A DNA stretch of 64,000 nucleotides from Rhizobium sp. CIAT894 (GCF_000172795.2 NZ_CP020947.1:1243001-1307000); one strand, 5' to 3'. Counted from the first letter of the stretch, positions 27,658-36,116 are shown. Numbers and translations: made by a program. Notes: generated by a model not told the origin, from the letters alone.

Positions 27658-27801
27658 CTATTTCTTCGGAGCACTGCCGTGCGGTGCGCTCTGGGTCGCC
27701 GTCTTCATCTGATTGGCGAATGTATTATCCCCTTTCGCCGCCTGCTTGTCCTTCTTCGGCTTCCGGACCTCGCGGTTGCTTCTCAGCTGTCCCTTTGCCA
27801 T
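27658..27801 (-). CDS. Very small basic protein (47 aa)
   Basis: 47 codons beginning MAKGQLRSNREVRKPKKDKQ and ending HGSAPKK. A site GAGGGAG lies about 8 nt before the ATG. The product is highly basic at its N-terminus, without hydrophobic segments, so it may bind nucleic acid or be largely disordered. The clean ribosome-binding site and composition make it credible despite its size. It is 43 bp downstream of the small gene at 27844 on the same strand, probably the same transcript. No known family. The 226 bases between it and the desaturase start hold nothing I recognise. Confidence 0.65.
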   Translation of the reverse strand: MAKGQLRSNREVRKPKKDKQAAKGDNTFANQMKTATQSAPHGSAPKK

Positions 27802-27843
27802 GGATGAATCTCCCTCTGGATCGAAATTGAAGGCGATAGCGCT

Positions 27844-28155
27844 TTACCCGCCCCTGAACGAACCCGAGGCGCGGCGCTCGCGGGGCAATCCCTGTATAGC
27901 ATAGCGATTGCAGACGGGTGTGACCGGTTTCGGTGGTTTCTTCGGTTTGCCGAAATAATAGTCGAGTGCCTGTGACAGCATGGCCGGTGAGGTGACACCC
28001 TCCTGGAACAGTCTGATCAGCAGCACGGCTGCGACGTTGAAGAGCTCTTCGCCGTCGGCCGTGATCTTGGCGTCGTAGCCGGCGGCATCGAGCACGCCCT
28101 GAAGCATGTCGAGATCGCAGGATGTCAGATACGGCCTTTTGGAGGTGGAAGACAT
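27844..28155 (-). CDS. Small helical protein, paralogue of 17192-17398
   Basis: 103 residues from the ATG at 28155, which follows AGGAGG; the frame continues upstream but without a site. The core SCDLDMLQGVLDAAGYDAK and NVAAVLLIRLFQEGVTSPAM aligns with the 68-aa protein at 17192. A basic, Pro-rich tail (GKPKKPPKPVTPVCNRYAIQ onwards) is extra. Function unknown; no signal peptide. Confidence 0.75.
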   Translation of the reverse strand: MSSTSKRPYLTSCDLDMLQGVLDAAGYDAKITADGEELFNVAAVLLIRLFQEGVTSPAMLSQALDYYFGKPKKPPKPVTPVCNRYAIQGLPRERRASGSFRGG

Positions 28156-28344
28156 CGGTCCTCCTTTCGTCGGGGCGAGGGTATTCAAACCCTCAGTCGG
28201 CAGCGCCCGTGTAATGGCTGCCGACGCTGAAACCATGCGCCTTTCGCCGAGGCAACGCAACGGGATTCTTGGCTCCGAAGGAGGCGCCCGCACATGGGCC
28301 GCGTCTCGATTTCAAGAGAGGCGGCCTGATCCCCAGCCTGTCAT

Positions 28345-29208
28345 CTATTCAATGACGGATTTGAACCATGTGCTGAAGGCGGAAATTGACTTTTGGGGCG
28401 ACGCCTTGCGGATCAGAAAGTAATTCTCGTGTTCGAGAATCGGGATGTCCGAGAGGATGACGAGATCGCCGCTTTCGATTTCGCGGCGGCATAACTCGAC
28501 CGGACAAAGTGCCACGCCATGACCGGCAATGACGGCCGTTGCGAGCAAATTGAAGTCTTGAAACACCGGTCCCTTCAGCGTTTGGGTGAACGGCACGCCG
28601 GCCTTGTCGAGCCACTGCGCCCAGTGCGCCGCGGTCTCGTCATGCAGCAGATCTGCCGCTGCGATCTGCGTTGCCTGGGGGAGGCTGCCCTTTCGTTCGA
28701 GATAGCGCGGGCTGGCGACAGGTCGAGCGGCACGGGAGAAAAGCGGCTGGCAAACGACGCCTTCGGAGGTGTCGGCGCCGAGTGTGATCAGGATGTCGCA
28801 GCCGGTTTCACGCAGGCGCTGTTCGGCCATGGCGTAGACCACCTTTATTGTGACATCCGGATGCCCGGCGAGGAAATCGCCGAGTGACGGTATGAGCCAT
28901 CGCGTCGCGATGGACGGGATGCAGGCGACGGTGATCTCGGATCTGGTGCTCAGCTTCAGCAATTCCGCTTCGGCAGAAATTCGCTCGAAACTGCTCGATA
29001 GGATCTCGGCAAACCGCTTAGCCTCGGGTGCCAGCCGCACGCCGCGTTTTTCACGCAGAAACAAGGCGCGCCCGAACCATTCCTCCAAATGCCGGATCTG
29101 ATGGCTGATCGCCGCATGGGTAACGCGCAATTCGTCGCCGGCGCGCGAGAAGCTGGAGAGACGCGCCGCTGCTTCGAATGCTCTCAATGCGCCGAAAGGG
29201 AGCGTCAT
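28345..29208 (-). CDS. LysR-type regulator divergent from ectC-like gene (GcvA-like group)
   Basis: 287 residues from the ATG at 29208 behind GAGGAAAAC. MTLPFGALRAFEAAARLSSF, RVTHAAISHQIRHLEEWFG and FLREKRGVRLAPEAKRFAEI form the winged helix-turn-helix; the substrate-binding domain follows (VACIPSIATRWLIPSLGDFL). Sequence style matches the GcvA/AmpR-like LysR branch. It is transcribed away from the ectoine-synthase-like gene 132 bp apart, so it is the likely regulator of that gene. Confidence 0.9.
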   Translation of the reverse strand: MTLPFGALRAFEAAARLSSFSRAGDELRVTHAAISHQIRHLEEWFGRALFLREKRGVRLAPEAKRFAEILSSSFERISAEAELLKLSTRSEITVACIPSIATRWLIPSLGDFLAGHPDVTIKVVYAMAEQRLRETGCDILITLGADTSEGVVCQPLFSRAARPVASPRYLERKGSLPQATQIAAADLLHDETAAHWAQWLDKAGVPFTQTLKGPVFQDFNLLATAVIAGHGVALCPVELCRREIESGDLVILSDIPILEHENYFLIRKASPQKSISAFSTWFKSVIE

Positions 29209-29230
29209 CTGTAAGTTTTCCTCACCTGTT

Positions 29231-29246
29231 TGATGAGGAATCATCA
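29231..29246. promoter_or_regulatory. Dyad in the lysR-ectC intergenic region
   Basis: TGATGA-GGAA-TCATCA is a perfect inverted repeat 22 bp upstream of the lysR start. T231 and A243 in it satisfy the T-N11-A spacing of LysR boxes. It could be the autoregulatory site. The evidence is sequence symmetry only. Confidence 0.4.
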
Positions 29247-29340
29247 TTTGTCCAATCAGGAAAATCAAGAGACTATAGCTGCGAGAAGCAGATCTCCATA
29301 ACGGATTGTATGTCAAATTTTCTTACATAAGGAGAGCGGA

Positions 29341-29727
29341 ATGTACGTGCGCAGCCTGAAGGACGTCGAATCCACGGACCATTTCGTGGAATGGGGCAAC
29401 GGAACGAGCCATCGTTTGCTGACGGAAAAGGACGGGATGGGCTTTACCGTTTGCCATACGATCGTACGTGCCAACACCGTCTCACTTCTCGAATACCGCC
29501 AGCATCTCGAAGCCTGCTATTGCATCGCCGGCGAGGGGGAGGTGGAAGATATGGCGGGCACTGTCTTTCCGATCCGCCAGGGCGATATCTACGTGCTCGA
29601 CAAGCATGACAAACATCTTCTGCGCGGCGGACGCGACCAGGACTTGATCCTTGTCAGCGTCTTCAATCCGCCTCTTGCGGGATCCGAGCGGCACAATCTG
29701 AACGACCCCTCGGGATCGGCTTATTGA
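29341..29727 (+). CDS. ectC: Orphan ectoine synthase (EctC-like cupin)
   Basis: 128 residues, full length for EctC. This enzyme closes N-gamma-acetyl-diaminobutyrate to the osmolyte ectoine. Conserved features include the [20 protein letters not shown] cupin core and [17 protein letters not shown]. The iron-ligand positions reported for EctC (Glu57, Tyr84, His92) are all occupied by the right residues. AAGGAG precedes the ATG. The genes ectA and ectB are absent, so de novo synthesis is not encoded here. It may use an imported precursor, run in the hydrolytic direction, or have another substrate; solitary ectC genes are known in other bacteria. Confidence 0.85.
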   Translation: MYVRSLKDVESTDHFVEWGNGTSHRLLTEKDGMGFTVCHTIVRANTVSLLEYRQHLEACYCIAGEGEVEDMAGTVFPIRQGDIYVLDKHDKHLLRGGRDQDLILVSVFNPPLAGSERHNLNDPSGSAY

Positions 29728-29819
29728 CATTGGCCGGATAGGGACGGGGTAGGGCCGGATAAAGGAAAGTGCGCGGCTTTCTGCGGTCTCCGGGAGGTCG
29801 GCTTGCGGCTGACGGCCTG

Positions 29820-30200
29820 TTAAAGCTCGCCTTTGTGGAAATAGGCTTCGAGGCGGTAGCCGTCCGGGTCGATGATGAAGGCGGCGTAATAGAATTGCCC
29901 GTAATCCGGCCGGATACCTGGTTCGCCATTATCCGTGCCGCCGGAAGCGATTGCCGCCGCGTAAAAGGCGTCGACCGCCGCCTCGTTGGGAGCGACGAAG
30001 CAGAAATGCAGTCCGGATCGCATGTCGGCAAGAACGGGCTGTTCGACCTGCATCACCCAGAGGCCGACCTTTTCGGCGCCGTAGCCGATCATGTTGTCCG
30101 AATTGGACAGCCGCTCATATCCGAGCGGCGCCAGCGCCGCATCATAGAAACGACGGGCTCTTTCGAGGTCTTTTACGCCGAGCGAGATATGATCGAACAT
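29820..30200 (-). CDS. VOC-superfamily (glyoxalase/bleomycin-resistance-like) protein
   Basis: 126 residues. MFDHISLGVKDLERARRFYD and the C-terminal AFIIDPDGYRLEAYFHKGEL are standard VOC ends with the metal-binding His (H4) and Glu positions. GLHFCFVAPNEAAVDAFYAA is the second module. Such proteins often act as lyases, dioxygenases or drug-binding proteins; the substrate is not evident. It is 179 bp downstream of the F420-reductase-like gene on the same strand. Confidence 0.88.
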   Translation of the reverse strand: MFDHISLGVKDLERARRFYDAALAPLGYERLSNSDNMIGYGAEKVGLWVMQVEQPVLADMRSGLHFCFVAPNEAAVDAFYAAAIASGGTDNGEPGIRPDYGQFYYAAFIIDPDGYRLEAYFHKGEL

Positions 30201-30379
30201 GGACCGCCAACTCCTATAACACGCCGGATCCGGGGTGGTGCGGCATCACCATCTTTCAACCGCTCTTCGAAGTCAACGAAGAGACCCGCCGCTGGGCGGT
30301 TGGTCGGCGCGACAACAGCCCCGCCGACCCTTCCGGCCAGCACGAATGGCTGGCCCCGCATGAGCGAGGCCACCTCACG

Positions 30380-30997
30380 TCAGGCTTTCATGGCAGCCCA
30401 TTTCGGAGCAATGCCCGTACCGCGGCCCAAGCCGTAACCGAGGCGGATGTTGAGCATGCCCAAGGGCTCGAGCAGACGAGCGGCATCCAGCGATCCCGTC
30501 TTCTCGATAGTGAAGCCGGCGTCCTTGACCAGCGCTGCGGCCGTTTCGACGGCATCTTCGTCACCGGCCAGGAAGACCGGAAGAGTGACGGTCTGATCGG
30601 GAGAGGCAGCAAAAAGCTCGGCAAAGATCGTGTTGAACGCCTTCACGACCTTGGCGCCTCCGGCTTTGCGCTGGATCTCTTCGGCGGCCGACGTATCATG
30701 GCCAAACAGCAGGCCCGAGAAATCAGGTTTGAGCGGGTTGGTGATGTCGATGACAATCTTGCCTTCCAGTTGAGCGGCGCCGGCAAACTCGAGTGCCGAA
30801 GCATAAGGCAGCGCCAGCACCACAATGTCGGCTTGCGCCACGGCGCTCGTGATCGGCGCGCTCGAAGCGCCGATCTCCTCTGCCAGCGACGTTGCCGCGG
30901 CATCGTTCCGCGATGCGAGGATGAGATCGCGCTTGCCGGCGAGCCGACGTGCCAGGCCGGCACCCATGTTTCCAGTTCCGATAATGGCGGTTTTCAT
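30380..30997 (-). CDS. NADPH-dependent F420-reductase-like oxidoreductase
   Basis: 205 residues. The N-terminal Rossmann motif is AIIGTGNMGAGLARRL, and the family stretches VVLALPYASALEFAG, VIDITNPLKPD and VVKAFNTIFAELF are present. This matches COG2085 proteins (F420H2:NADP oxidoreductase / NADP-binding reductases). Rhizobia do not make F420, so the natural cofactor acceptor is probably another flavin or ketone. AAGGAG precedes the ATG. Divergent from the LysR gene at 31100 with 102 bp between, hence its probable target. Confidence 0.87.
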   Translation of the reverse strand: MKTAIIGTGNMGAGLARRLAGKRDLILASRNDAAATSLAEEIGASSAPITSAVAQADIVVLALPYASALEFAGAAQLEGKIVIDITNPLKPDFSGLLFGHDTSAAEEIQRKAGGAKVVKAFNTIFAELFAASPDQTVTLPVFLAGDEDAVETAAALVKDAGFTIEKTGSLDAARLLEPLGMLNIRLGYGLGRGTGIAPKWAAMKA

Positions 30998-31099
30998 GTG
31001 GTCGTCTCCTTCGTGAGATTGAATGTCTCCGATATAGCCGACCGATATCCCATCTTTAATCGCATTGAATGGTTAGACATAATTGCATAAAAGTATCGA

Positions 31100-31984
31100 A
31101 TGAGCGATCTTACCAATCTGAAGACCTTTGTCGCCGTCGCGACATCAGGCAGTTTCGCCAAGGCCGCAACACGGCTCAACCTGTCGCCCGCCATGGTCGG
31201 CCGACGAATTCAGGCCTTGGAGACGGATTATGGCGTCAAGCTGATCGAGCGCACCACCCGAACCCAGAGGCTCACAGAGATCGGCGTCAGGTTTCTGGAG
31301 AGAGCAAGCAGGGTCATCGACGAACTGGAGCAGTTGAACGATATCGCCGGCCCGCAGAACCACGAAATATCCGGCCACCTCCGCATCAGCGGCCCGACCA
31401 CTCTCGGAGTAAAGCGGCTGGCATCGTCCATTGCTCGCTTCGCCAATCAGCATCCCGCTGTCAGTCTGGAGCTCAGTCTTACGGACCGGAACGTCGATAT
31501 GATTTCGGAAGGTTATGACCTTGCCATTCGGGTGGCGCATCTGCGCCCGTCTTCCTTGATCGCAAGAAAGATCGGCACTTATCGCTTCGTCTGCTGCGCC
31601 TCTCCCGGTTATCTCGGCAAGAATGGCGTGCCGACCCACCCAGAGCAGTTGGAACGGCATCGTTGCATCCTAAGCCTCAACCTCGTCCCACGCGACCAAT
31701 GGCATTTCGAAGGTCAGGATGGACGGGTGCTCGCGGCGAAGATCAACAGCAATATCGGAATCGACAATGGTGAAGCCATGCGGGTTGCCGCGGTGGAAGA
31801 TGCCGGCATCGTTTACGCGCCTGAGGTTCTGGTAGAGGAGGACATCGCCGCGGGACGGCTGACCGAAGTGCTCGTCGATTGGGACAAGTACAGCCTGCCA
31901 ATCCATGCGGTTCACCCGTCGCGGCAGTTCGTGCCGCGCCGGGTAAAGGCGGTGATCGGCTGGATCGCGGGAGATCTCCGTTGA
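31100..31984 (+). CDS. LysR-type regulator (CrgA/DsdC-like group)
   Basis: 294 residues. The DNA-binding domain reads LTNLKTFVAVATSGSFAKAA, LNLSPAMVGRRIQALETDYG and LIERTTRTQRLTEIG. The effector domain has GHLRISGPTTLGVKRLASSI and the pattern RNVDMISEGYDLAIRVAHL common to LysR proteins that act beside oxidoreductase genes. Divergent from the F420-reductase-like gene, which it probably controls. It ends 42 bp before the convergent pseudo-HtrA gene. Confidence 0.9.
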   Translation: MSDLTNLKTFVAVATSGSFAKAATRLNLSPAMVGRRIQALETDYGVKLIERTTRTQRLTEIGVRFLERASRVIDELEQLNDIAGPQNHEISGHLRISGPTTLGVKRLASSIARFANQHPAVSLELSLTDRNVDMISEGYDLAIRVAHLRPSSLIARKIGTYRFVCCASPGYLGKNGVPTHPEQLERHRCILSLNLVPRDQWHFEGQDGRVLAAKINSNIGIDNGEAMRVAAVEDAGIVYAPEVLVEEDIAAGRLTEVLVDWDKYSLPIHAVHPSRQFVPRRVKAVIGWIAGDLR

Positions 31985-32026
31985 TGGAATTCCCCGCAGA
32001 CAGCGGCCGCGAATGGCGGCGCGGCC

Positions 32027-32932
32027 TTACTGCAGTTGCGGTTTTTTGAGAAAGCTGTTGCGGTCGGCGGATTTGATGCGCAGCCAGGCTTCCCGGCCGT
32101 TCCTGAGGATCCGCATCGGAATCTCGGCGCCGGCCGGGCCGCTGCTCCAGATCTTGCGGTAGAAATCGGCCAGGCCGTCGACCTCTTCGTCGCGGATCTC
32201 CGAGATGATATCGCCCTGTCGCAGCCCCGCCTCAGCAGCCGGACCGCCTTCGGCAACGCTCATGACCACGACGCCGCCATTGCTTTCGGCGGAGAATGCG
32301 CCGAGCCAGGGCCGCGGCGGCTTGTTGACCTGGCCGCGGTTCAGCAGATCGTCGAGAATTGGCGTCAAGAGGTCGATCGGCACGACCATGTTGATATCGG
32401 CGACCTCGTCGCCCTGGCTCATTTGCAGGCGAAGCGAACCGATGCCGAGGAGCTTCCCGTCCGAACCGATCAGCGCCGCACCGCCCCAGGAAGGATGGGC
32501 CGGCGCCGTGAAAATCGCCTCATCGAGCAGATATTCCCAGTAGCCGGCAAATTCCTGTCGGGCGACGATGTTGGCCTCGACGAATTCGCCGATGCCGTCG
32601 GCAAGCACGACGGGATCGCCGGCCTTGGCGCTTGCCGCGTCGCCGAGATCCACTGCCGGCGCATCGAGCGCCCCCAGCGCCTGCACCAGGCCGAAGCCGC
32701 TTTCCTGGTCATAGGCGAGCGCGTGCGCCGGAACGACGCGCCCGTCATGGGTGGTCAGCCAGACCTCTTCGGCCTCGGTGATGAGATAGCCGATGGTCAG
32801 CACCAGGCCATTGTCGCGAATGACCACACCGCTGCCTTCCCGGACGGTGCCCAGCGTCTCGGCCGTAAAGGCATCTTCCGGAATGGAGGAACGAACGGCC
32901 ACGACTGACCGCAGGATTGGATCGATATTCAT
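32027..32932 (-). CDS. HtrA/DegP-like pseudoprotease with PDZ domain
   Basis: 301 residues from the ATG at 32932. The trypsin-like fold of HtrA is recognisable (GTVREGSGVVIRDNGLVLTI, GSDGKLLGIGSLRL) followed by a PDZ domain (PRPWLGAFSAESNGGVVVMS, EAGLRQGDIISEIRDEEVDG). The catalytic positions are changed: the His of the NNHVV motif is Tyr49 (IGYLI), the Asp is Gly79 (ESGFGL), and the Ser of GNSGG is Trp149 (PSWGG). It cannot be a serine protease by the usual mechanism. No signal peptide is visible, so it may be cytoplasmic. A peptide-binding or scaffold role is inferred. Divergent from the MocR gene. Confidence 0.88.
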   Translation of the reverse strand: MNIDPILRSVVAVRSSIPEDAFTAETLGTVREGSGVVIRDNGLVLTIGYLITEAEEVWLTTHDGRVVPAHALAYDQESGFGLVQALGALDAPAVDLGDAASAKAGDPVVLADGIGEFVEANIVARQEFAGYWEYLLDEAIFTAPAHPSWGGAALIGSDGKLLGIGSLRLQMSQGDEVADINMVVPIDLLTPILDDLLNRGQVNKPPRPWLGAFSAESNGGVVVMSVAEGGPAAEAGLRQGDIISEIRDEEVDGLADFYRKIWSSGPAGAEIPMRILRNGREAWLRIKSADRNSFLKKPQLQ

Positions 32933-33148
32933 GCTTTCATCCCGATCGGCGCGACAGGCTGGAAGCCGGCGCCTTCCACCTAGAATAAGTAAGAAGATGG
33001 ATGGGCGGCGGCAAGACTGCAGGGCGGGAATTTGCCGCGACCGCCCCGTCACGCGGTGGAAACCGACGAATTTGCGGGGGGTGACAGCGGCGTCATGCAA
33101 CAATATACAGTCAATCCCATCAGCAATCAGACTGACGCGGATTACGAC

Positions 33149-34552
33149 ATGAAAGACTGGCATCCCGATCTCAGCCGCAGCAGCAGCCCCCTATATATGG
33201 CGATCGCCGATGTGATCGAAATGGATCTGCGCAGCGGCCATCTTGTGGCTGGAGACCGGCTGCCGCCGCAACGCGAACTCGCCAAGCGGCTGAATGTCGA
33301 CTTCACGACGGTGGCGAGAGGCTATGTCGAGGCGCAGAAGCGCGGGCTTGTCGATTCGCATGTCGGTCGCGGCACCTTCGTCACCGGTGGTGCGGATAAG
33401 GAGCGCCAGGATTTCACCGCCGACGCCACGCCCGATCCGCGCCGCGCCTCCGTCGTCGATTTTTCGATGAACATGCCACCGGAACCCGACGATCCAGACC
33501 TGATCGCCCGCATGCGCGAGGGCATGTCGGCGGTGGCGGCGAGCCTCATTCCGCTTCTGCGTTATCAGGGTTTCGGCGGCTCCGGCATGGACAAGGCGGC
33601 TGCCGCCGCCTGGCTCAACCGTCGCGGGCTCAAGCCGTCGCAGGAGCGGATCTTCGTGACGCCGGGCGCCCATCCGGCCCTGCTGGCGATCTTCGGCCTC
33701 CTGGCAAAACCGGGTGAAACCGTGCTTTCCGAAATCATCACCTATCCCGGCATGCGCTCGATCGCCGCCCAGTTGCGGCTCAATCTGACCGGTCTGCCGA
33801 TGGACGAGGACGGTATCTTGCCGGACGCCTTTGCCGCGGCCTGCGAGAGATTGAAGCCGAAGGCGCTCTATCTCAATCCGACGCTGCAGAACCCGACGAC
33901 GCTGACCATCCCGGCCAAACGCCGCGAGGAGATCGCCGCCGTTGCCCGCAAATATCACCTGCCGATCGTCGAGGACGATGCCTACGGCTTCATTCCGCTG
34001 GAAGGCCCGCCGCCGCTTGCGGCAACGGCGCCCGATCTGACCTGGCATATCGGCGGACTGGCGAAATGCATCGGCGCGGGCCTGCGCCTTGCCTATGTCG
34101 TCGCGCCCGACAGCAAGGCGGTGTGGCCCTTCGTCAGCGCCATGCGCGCCAACAATGTCATGGCCTCGCCGTTGACCGTGGCGCTCGCCACCCGCTGGAT
34201 CGAGGACGGCACCGCCGATGCGATCCTGCGCTTCATCCGTGCTGAAGCCGCCGCCCGTCAGCAGATGGTCGCCGCCATCCTGCCGGCCGGCAGCTACCGT
34301 GCCGATCCGATCAGTTTCAACATCTGGCTGCCGCTCGCCAATGGCTGGACCCGCTCCACCTTCGGCAGCCACATGCGCTCCTCCGGCATCGGCGTCGTCG
34401 CAAGCGACGCCTTCACGGTCGAGGGCGCAGCGCCGGAGGCGGTGCGGATCTGCCTCGGCGGCCCGATCACCCGGGAGAAGCTGCAGGGGGCGCTGGAATT
34501 CATGGCCCACGCCCTGGAGGGGCCGCCTGAGATGGCCGCCTCGTTCTTCTGA
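33149..34552 (+). CDS. MocR-type regulator (GntR DNA-binding domain fused to PLP aminotransferase fold)
   Basis: 467 residues from the ATG at 33149 (an ATG at 33095 is an alternative). Residues about 10-80 are a GntR winged helix: GHLVAGDRLPPQRELAKRLN, TTVARGYVEAQKRGLV, GRGTFV. The rest is a class I/II aminotransferase fold with LYLNPTLQNPTTLTI, IVEDDAYGFIPL and the PLP-lysine motif IGGLAKCIGAGLRLAYV. Such regulators sense PLP or amino-acid derivatives and often act on a divergent gene, here the pseudo-HtrA gene. The regulated pathway is not evident. Confidence 0.9.
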   Translation: MKDWHPDLSRSSSPLYMAIADVIEMDLRSGHLVAGDRLPPQRELAKRLNVDFTTVARGYVEAQKRGLVDSHVGRGTFVTGGADKERQDFTADATPDPRRASVVDFSMNMPPEPDDPDLIARMREGMSAVAASLIPLLRYQGFGGSGMDKAAAAAWLNRRGLKPSQERIFVTPGAHPALLAIFGLLAKPGETVLSEIITYPGMRSIAAQLRLNLTGLPMDEDGILPDAFAAACERLKPKALYLNPTLQNPTTLTIPAKRREEIAAVARKYHLPIVEDDAYGFIPLEGPPPLAATAPDLTWHIGGLAKCIGAGLRLAYVVAPDSKAVWPFVSAMRANNVMASPLTVALATRWIEDGTADAILRFIRAEAAARQQMVAAILPAGSYRADPISFNIWLPLANGWTRSTFGSHMRSSGIGVVASDAFTVEGAAPEAVRICLGGPITREKLQGALEFMAHALEGPPEMAASFF

Positions 34553-34718
34553 CCTTCAAGCCTCACTGCTAACCGTCAGCGCGTCCGTCGCTCCCAGCGC
34601 CCTGGGCTTGTCCGGCTCTTGGTGCTGCGTAGGAAATCTGCGTTCAGCCCGCCGTCTCACGGGACGTGTGCGGCATTCTGACGAGTTGACTGGCAATGTC
34701 GGAGCAATGTAGCTATAT

Positions 34719-34730
34719 TGTATGCATACA
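34719..34730. promoter_or_regulatory. Palindrome upstream of DUF983 gene
   Basis: TGTATGCATACA is a perfect 12-bp palindrome inside the AT-rich stretch ATATTGTATGCATACATTG, 52 bp before the DUF983 start. The type is that used by FadR/VanR-like GntR regulators. There is no adjacent regulator gene of that subfamily, so the binding protein is unknown. Confidence 0.4.
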
Positions 34731-34781
34731 TTGTTGGACATTGATCGACTTAATGTCCACGCAGAATAAGGCGAGATCATC

Positions 34782-35150
34782 ATGGAGACCGAATTTCCCC
34801 CGCTTCCTCCGCTGCAGACCGGCGTCAGGGGGCGCTGCCCGCGCTGCGGCCAGGGCCATATGTTCAAAGGCTTCCTGACGCTGCGGCGGGAATGCGAGGC
34901 TTGCGGCCTCGATTATTCCTTCGCCGATCCGGCCGACGGCCCGGCTTTCTTCGTCATCTGCTTTGCCTGTATCCCGAGCGTGCTGCTCGGCGTCTGGCTG
35001 GAGGTGGCCTTTTCGGCGCCGATCTGGGTGCAGCTTCTGGTCACCGGCCCGTTCATGCTCGCCACCTGCATTCCGCCGCTGCGGCCGCTGAAGGGCTGGC
35101 TCGTCGCCAGCCAGTATTTCTACAAGGCGGAAGAGGGCAAGCTCGCCTAG
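34782..35150 (+). CDS. DUF983 membrane protein
   Basis: 122 residues. Two CxxC motifs (RCPRCG and ECEACG, spaced 17 residues) form a small zinc ribbon, followed by SFADPADGPAFFVICFACIP and two membrane helices, and a conserved PPLRPLKGWLVASQYFYKAE. This is the DUF983 family, found near cytochrome oxidase genes in many alphaproteobacteria; no oxidase genes are here. AAGGCGAG precedes the ATG. Confidence 0.88.
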   Translation: METEFPPLPPLQTGVRGRCPRCGQGHMFKGFLTLRRECEACGLDYSFADPADGPAFFVICFACIPSVLLGVWLEVAFSAPIWVQLLVTGPFMLATCIPPLRPLKGWLVASQYFYKAEEGKLA

Positions 35151-35162
35151 ATCCGGGATGAT

Positions 35163-35183
35163 TTTAGGCCGGAGCGGCCTAAA
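35163..35183. terminator. Hairpin between convergent DUF983 and LysR genes
   Basis: TTTAGGCCG-GAG-CGGCCTAAA forms a nine-pair stem with a 3-nt loop, 13 nt after the DUF983 stop. A/T pairs at its base give a short T-run on either strand, so it may stop transcription in both directions. No long U-tract follows, so termination strength is uncertain. Confidence 0.5.
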
Positions 35184-35209
35184 TCCGAGTCCGCTCACAC
35201 TCTTCGGCA

Positions 35210-36116
35210 TCATGCTTTGGGGCCGTTCAGCGTCGCGCGCAGGCGCGGCGTGGCGAAGTCGAGCAGCGCCCGCAGTTTCAGCGGCACCAATCCCTGCGTG
35301 GGGTAGACGAGATGCACCGGCGCTGGCGGTGATTCGAAATCGGCAAGCAGCGGCACCAGCAGGCCTGCCGTCTCGGCGCGGGCGGCCTGGTAGGAAAGAA
35401 CCCGGGTGATGCCGAGGCCGGCGACCGCCGCATCGACAGCAGCCTCGGCGGTGTTGACGGCAAGCCGTGAACGGATCGGCACGGGGAGATCGCGTTTGCC
35501 CTCGGCGAAAGTCCAGCTCACCTTCGAGGCCATGCCCTCGAAGGTGATGCAGTCATGCGCGCTGAGATCGCCTGGATGTCGCGGTGCGGGGTGCCGCGTC
35601 AGGTAATCCGGGCTGGCATAGACCGTCCGGCGGATCGTGCCGAGCCTGATGGCGATCAGGTTGCTGTCCGGCAGGTTGCCGATCCGCAGCGCCACATCGA
35701 TATGATCCTCGACGAGGTTCGACAGCCGGTCGCCAAGCATCAGCCGCAGATTGATATCGGGATAGGCCTTCAGGAAGTCCACCACGACAGGCAAGACATG
35801 CAGCCGCCCGAAGACGATCGGTGCGGTCATCGTCAACTCGCCCTTCGGCGCGCTGTATTCGCCGGCCGCCGCCCGTTCCGCCTCTTCCACCCGATCGAGA
35901 ATTTCCCGCGCCGCCTCGACATTAAGAGCGGCCGGCCTCCGTCAGCGCCACCTTCCGGTTGGTCCTTTGCAGCAGCCGGCTGCCCAGATGTGCTTCCAGT
36001 TCCGAAACCTTGCGGCTGACGGTTGCGAGCGGTGAGCGCAGATGCCGTGCGGCGGCCGACAGGCTGCCCTGTTCGACCACGGCCAGAAGCACCGTCATGG
36101 CATCGAGGCGGTCCAT
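35210..36116 (-). pseudogene. LysR-type regulator interrupted by a one-base frameshift
   Basis: The N-terminal part (36116 down to 35922) encodes MDRLDAMTVLLAVVEQGSLS ... VALTEAGRS and then a TAA. Removing one A at about 35921-35925 joins it to the second frame as GRSYVEAAREILDRVEEAER, exactly the expected LysR linker, continuing to 35210 with a normal effector domain (GELTMTAPIVFGRLHVLPVV, HLVYPTQGLVPLKLRALLDF). Either the gene is a recent pseudogene or there is a sequencing error. It is divergent from the glutathione transferase gene, like many such regulators. Intact length would be about 302 residues. Confidence 0.85.
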
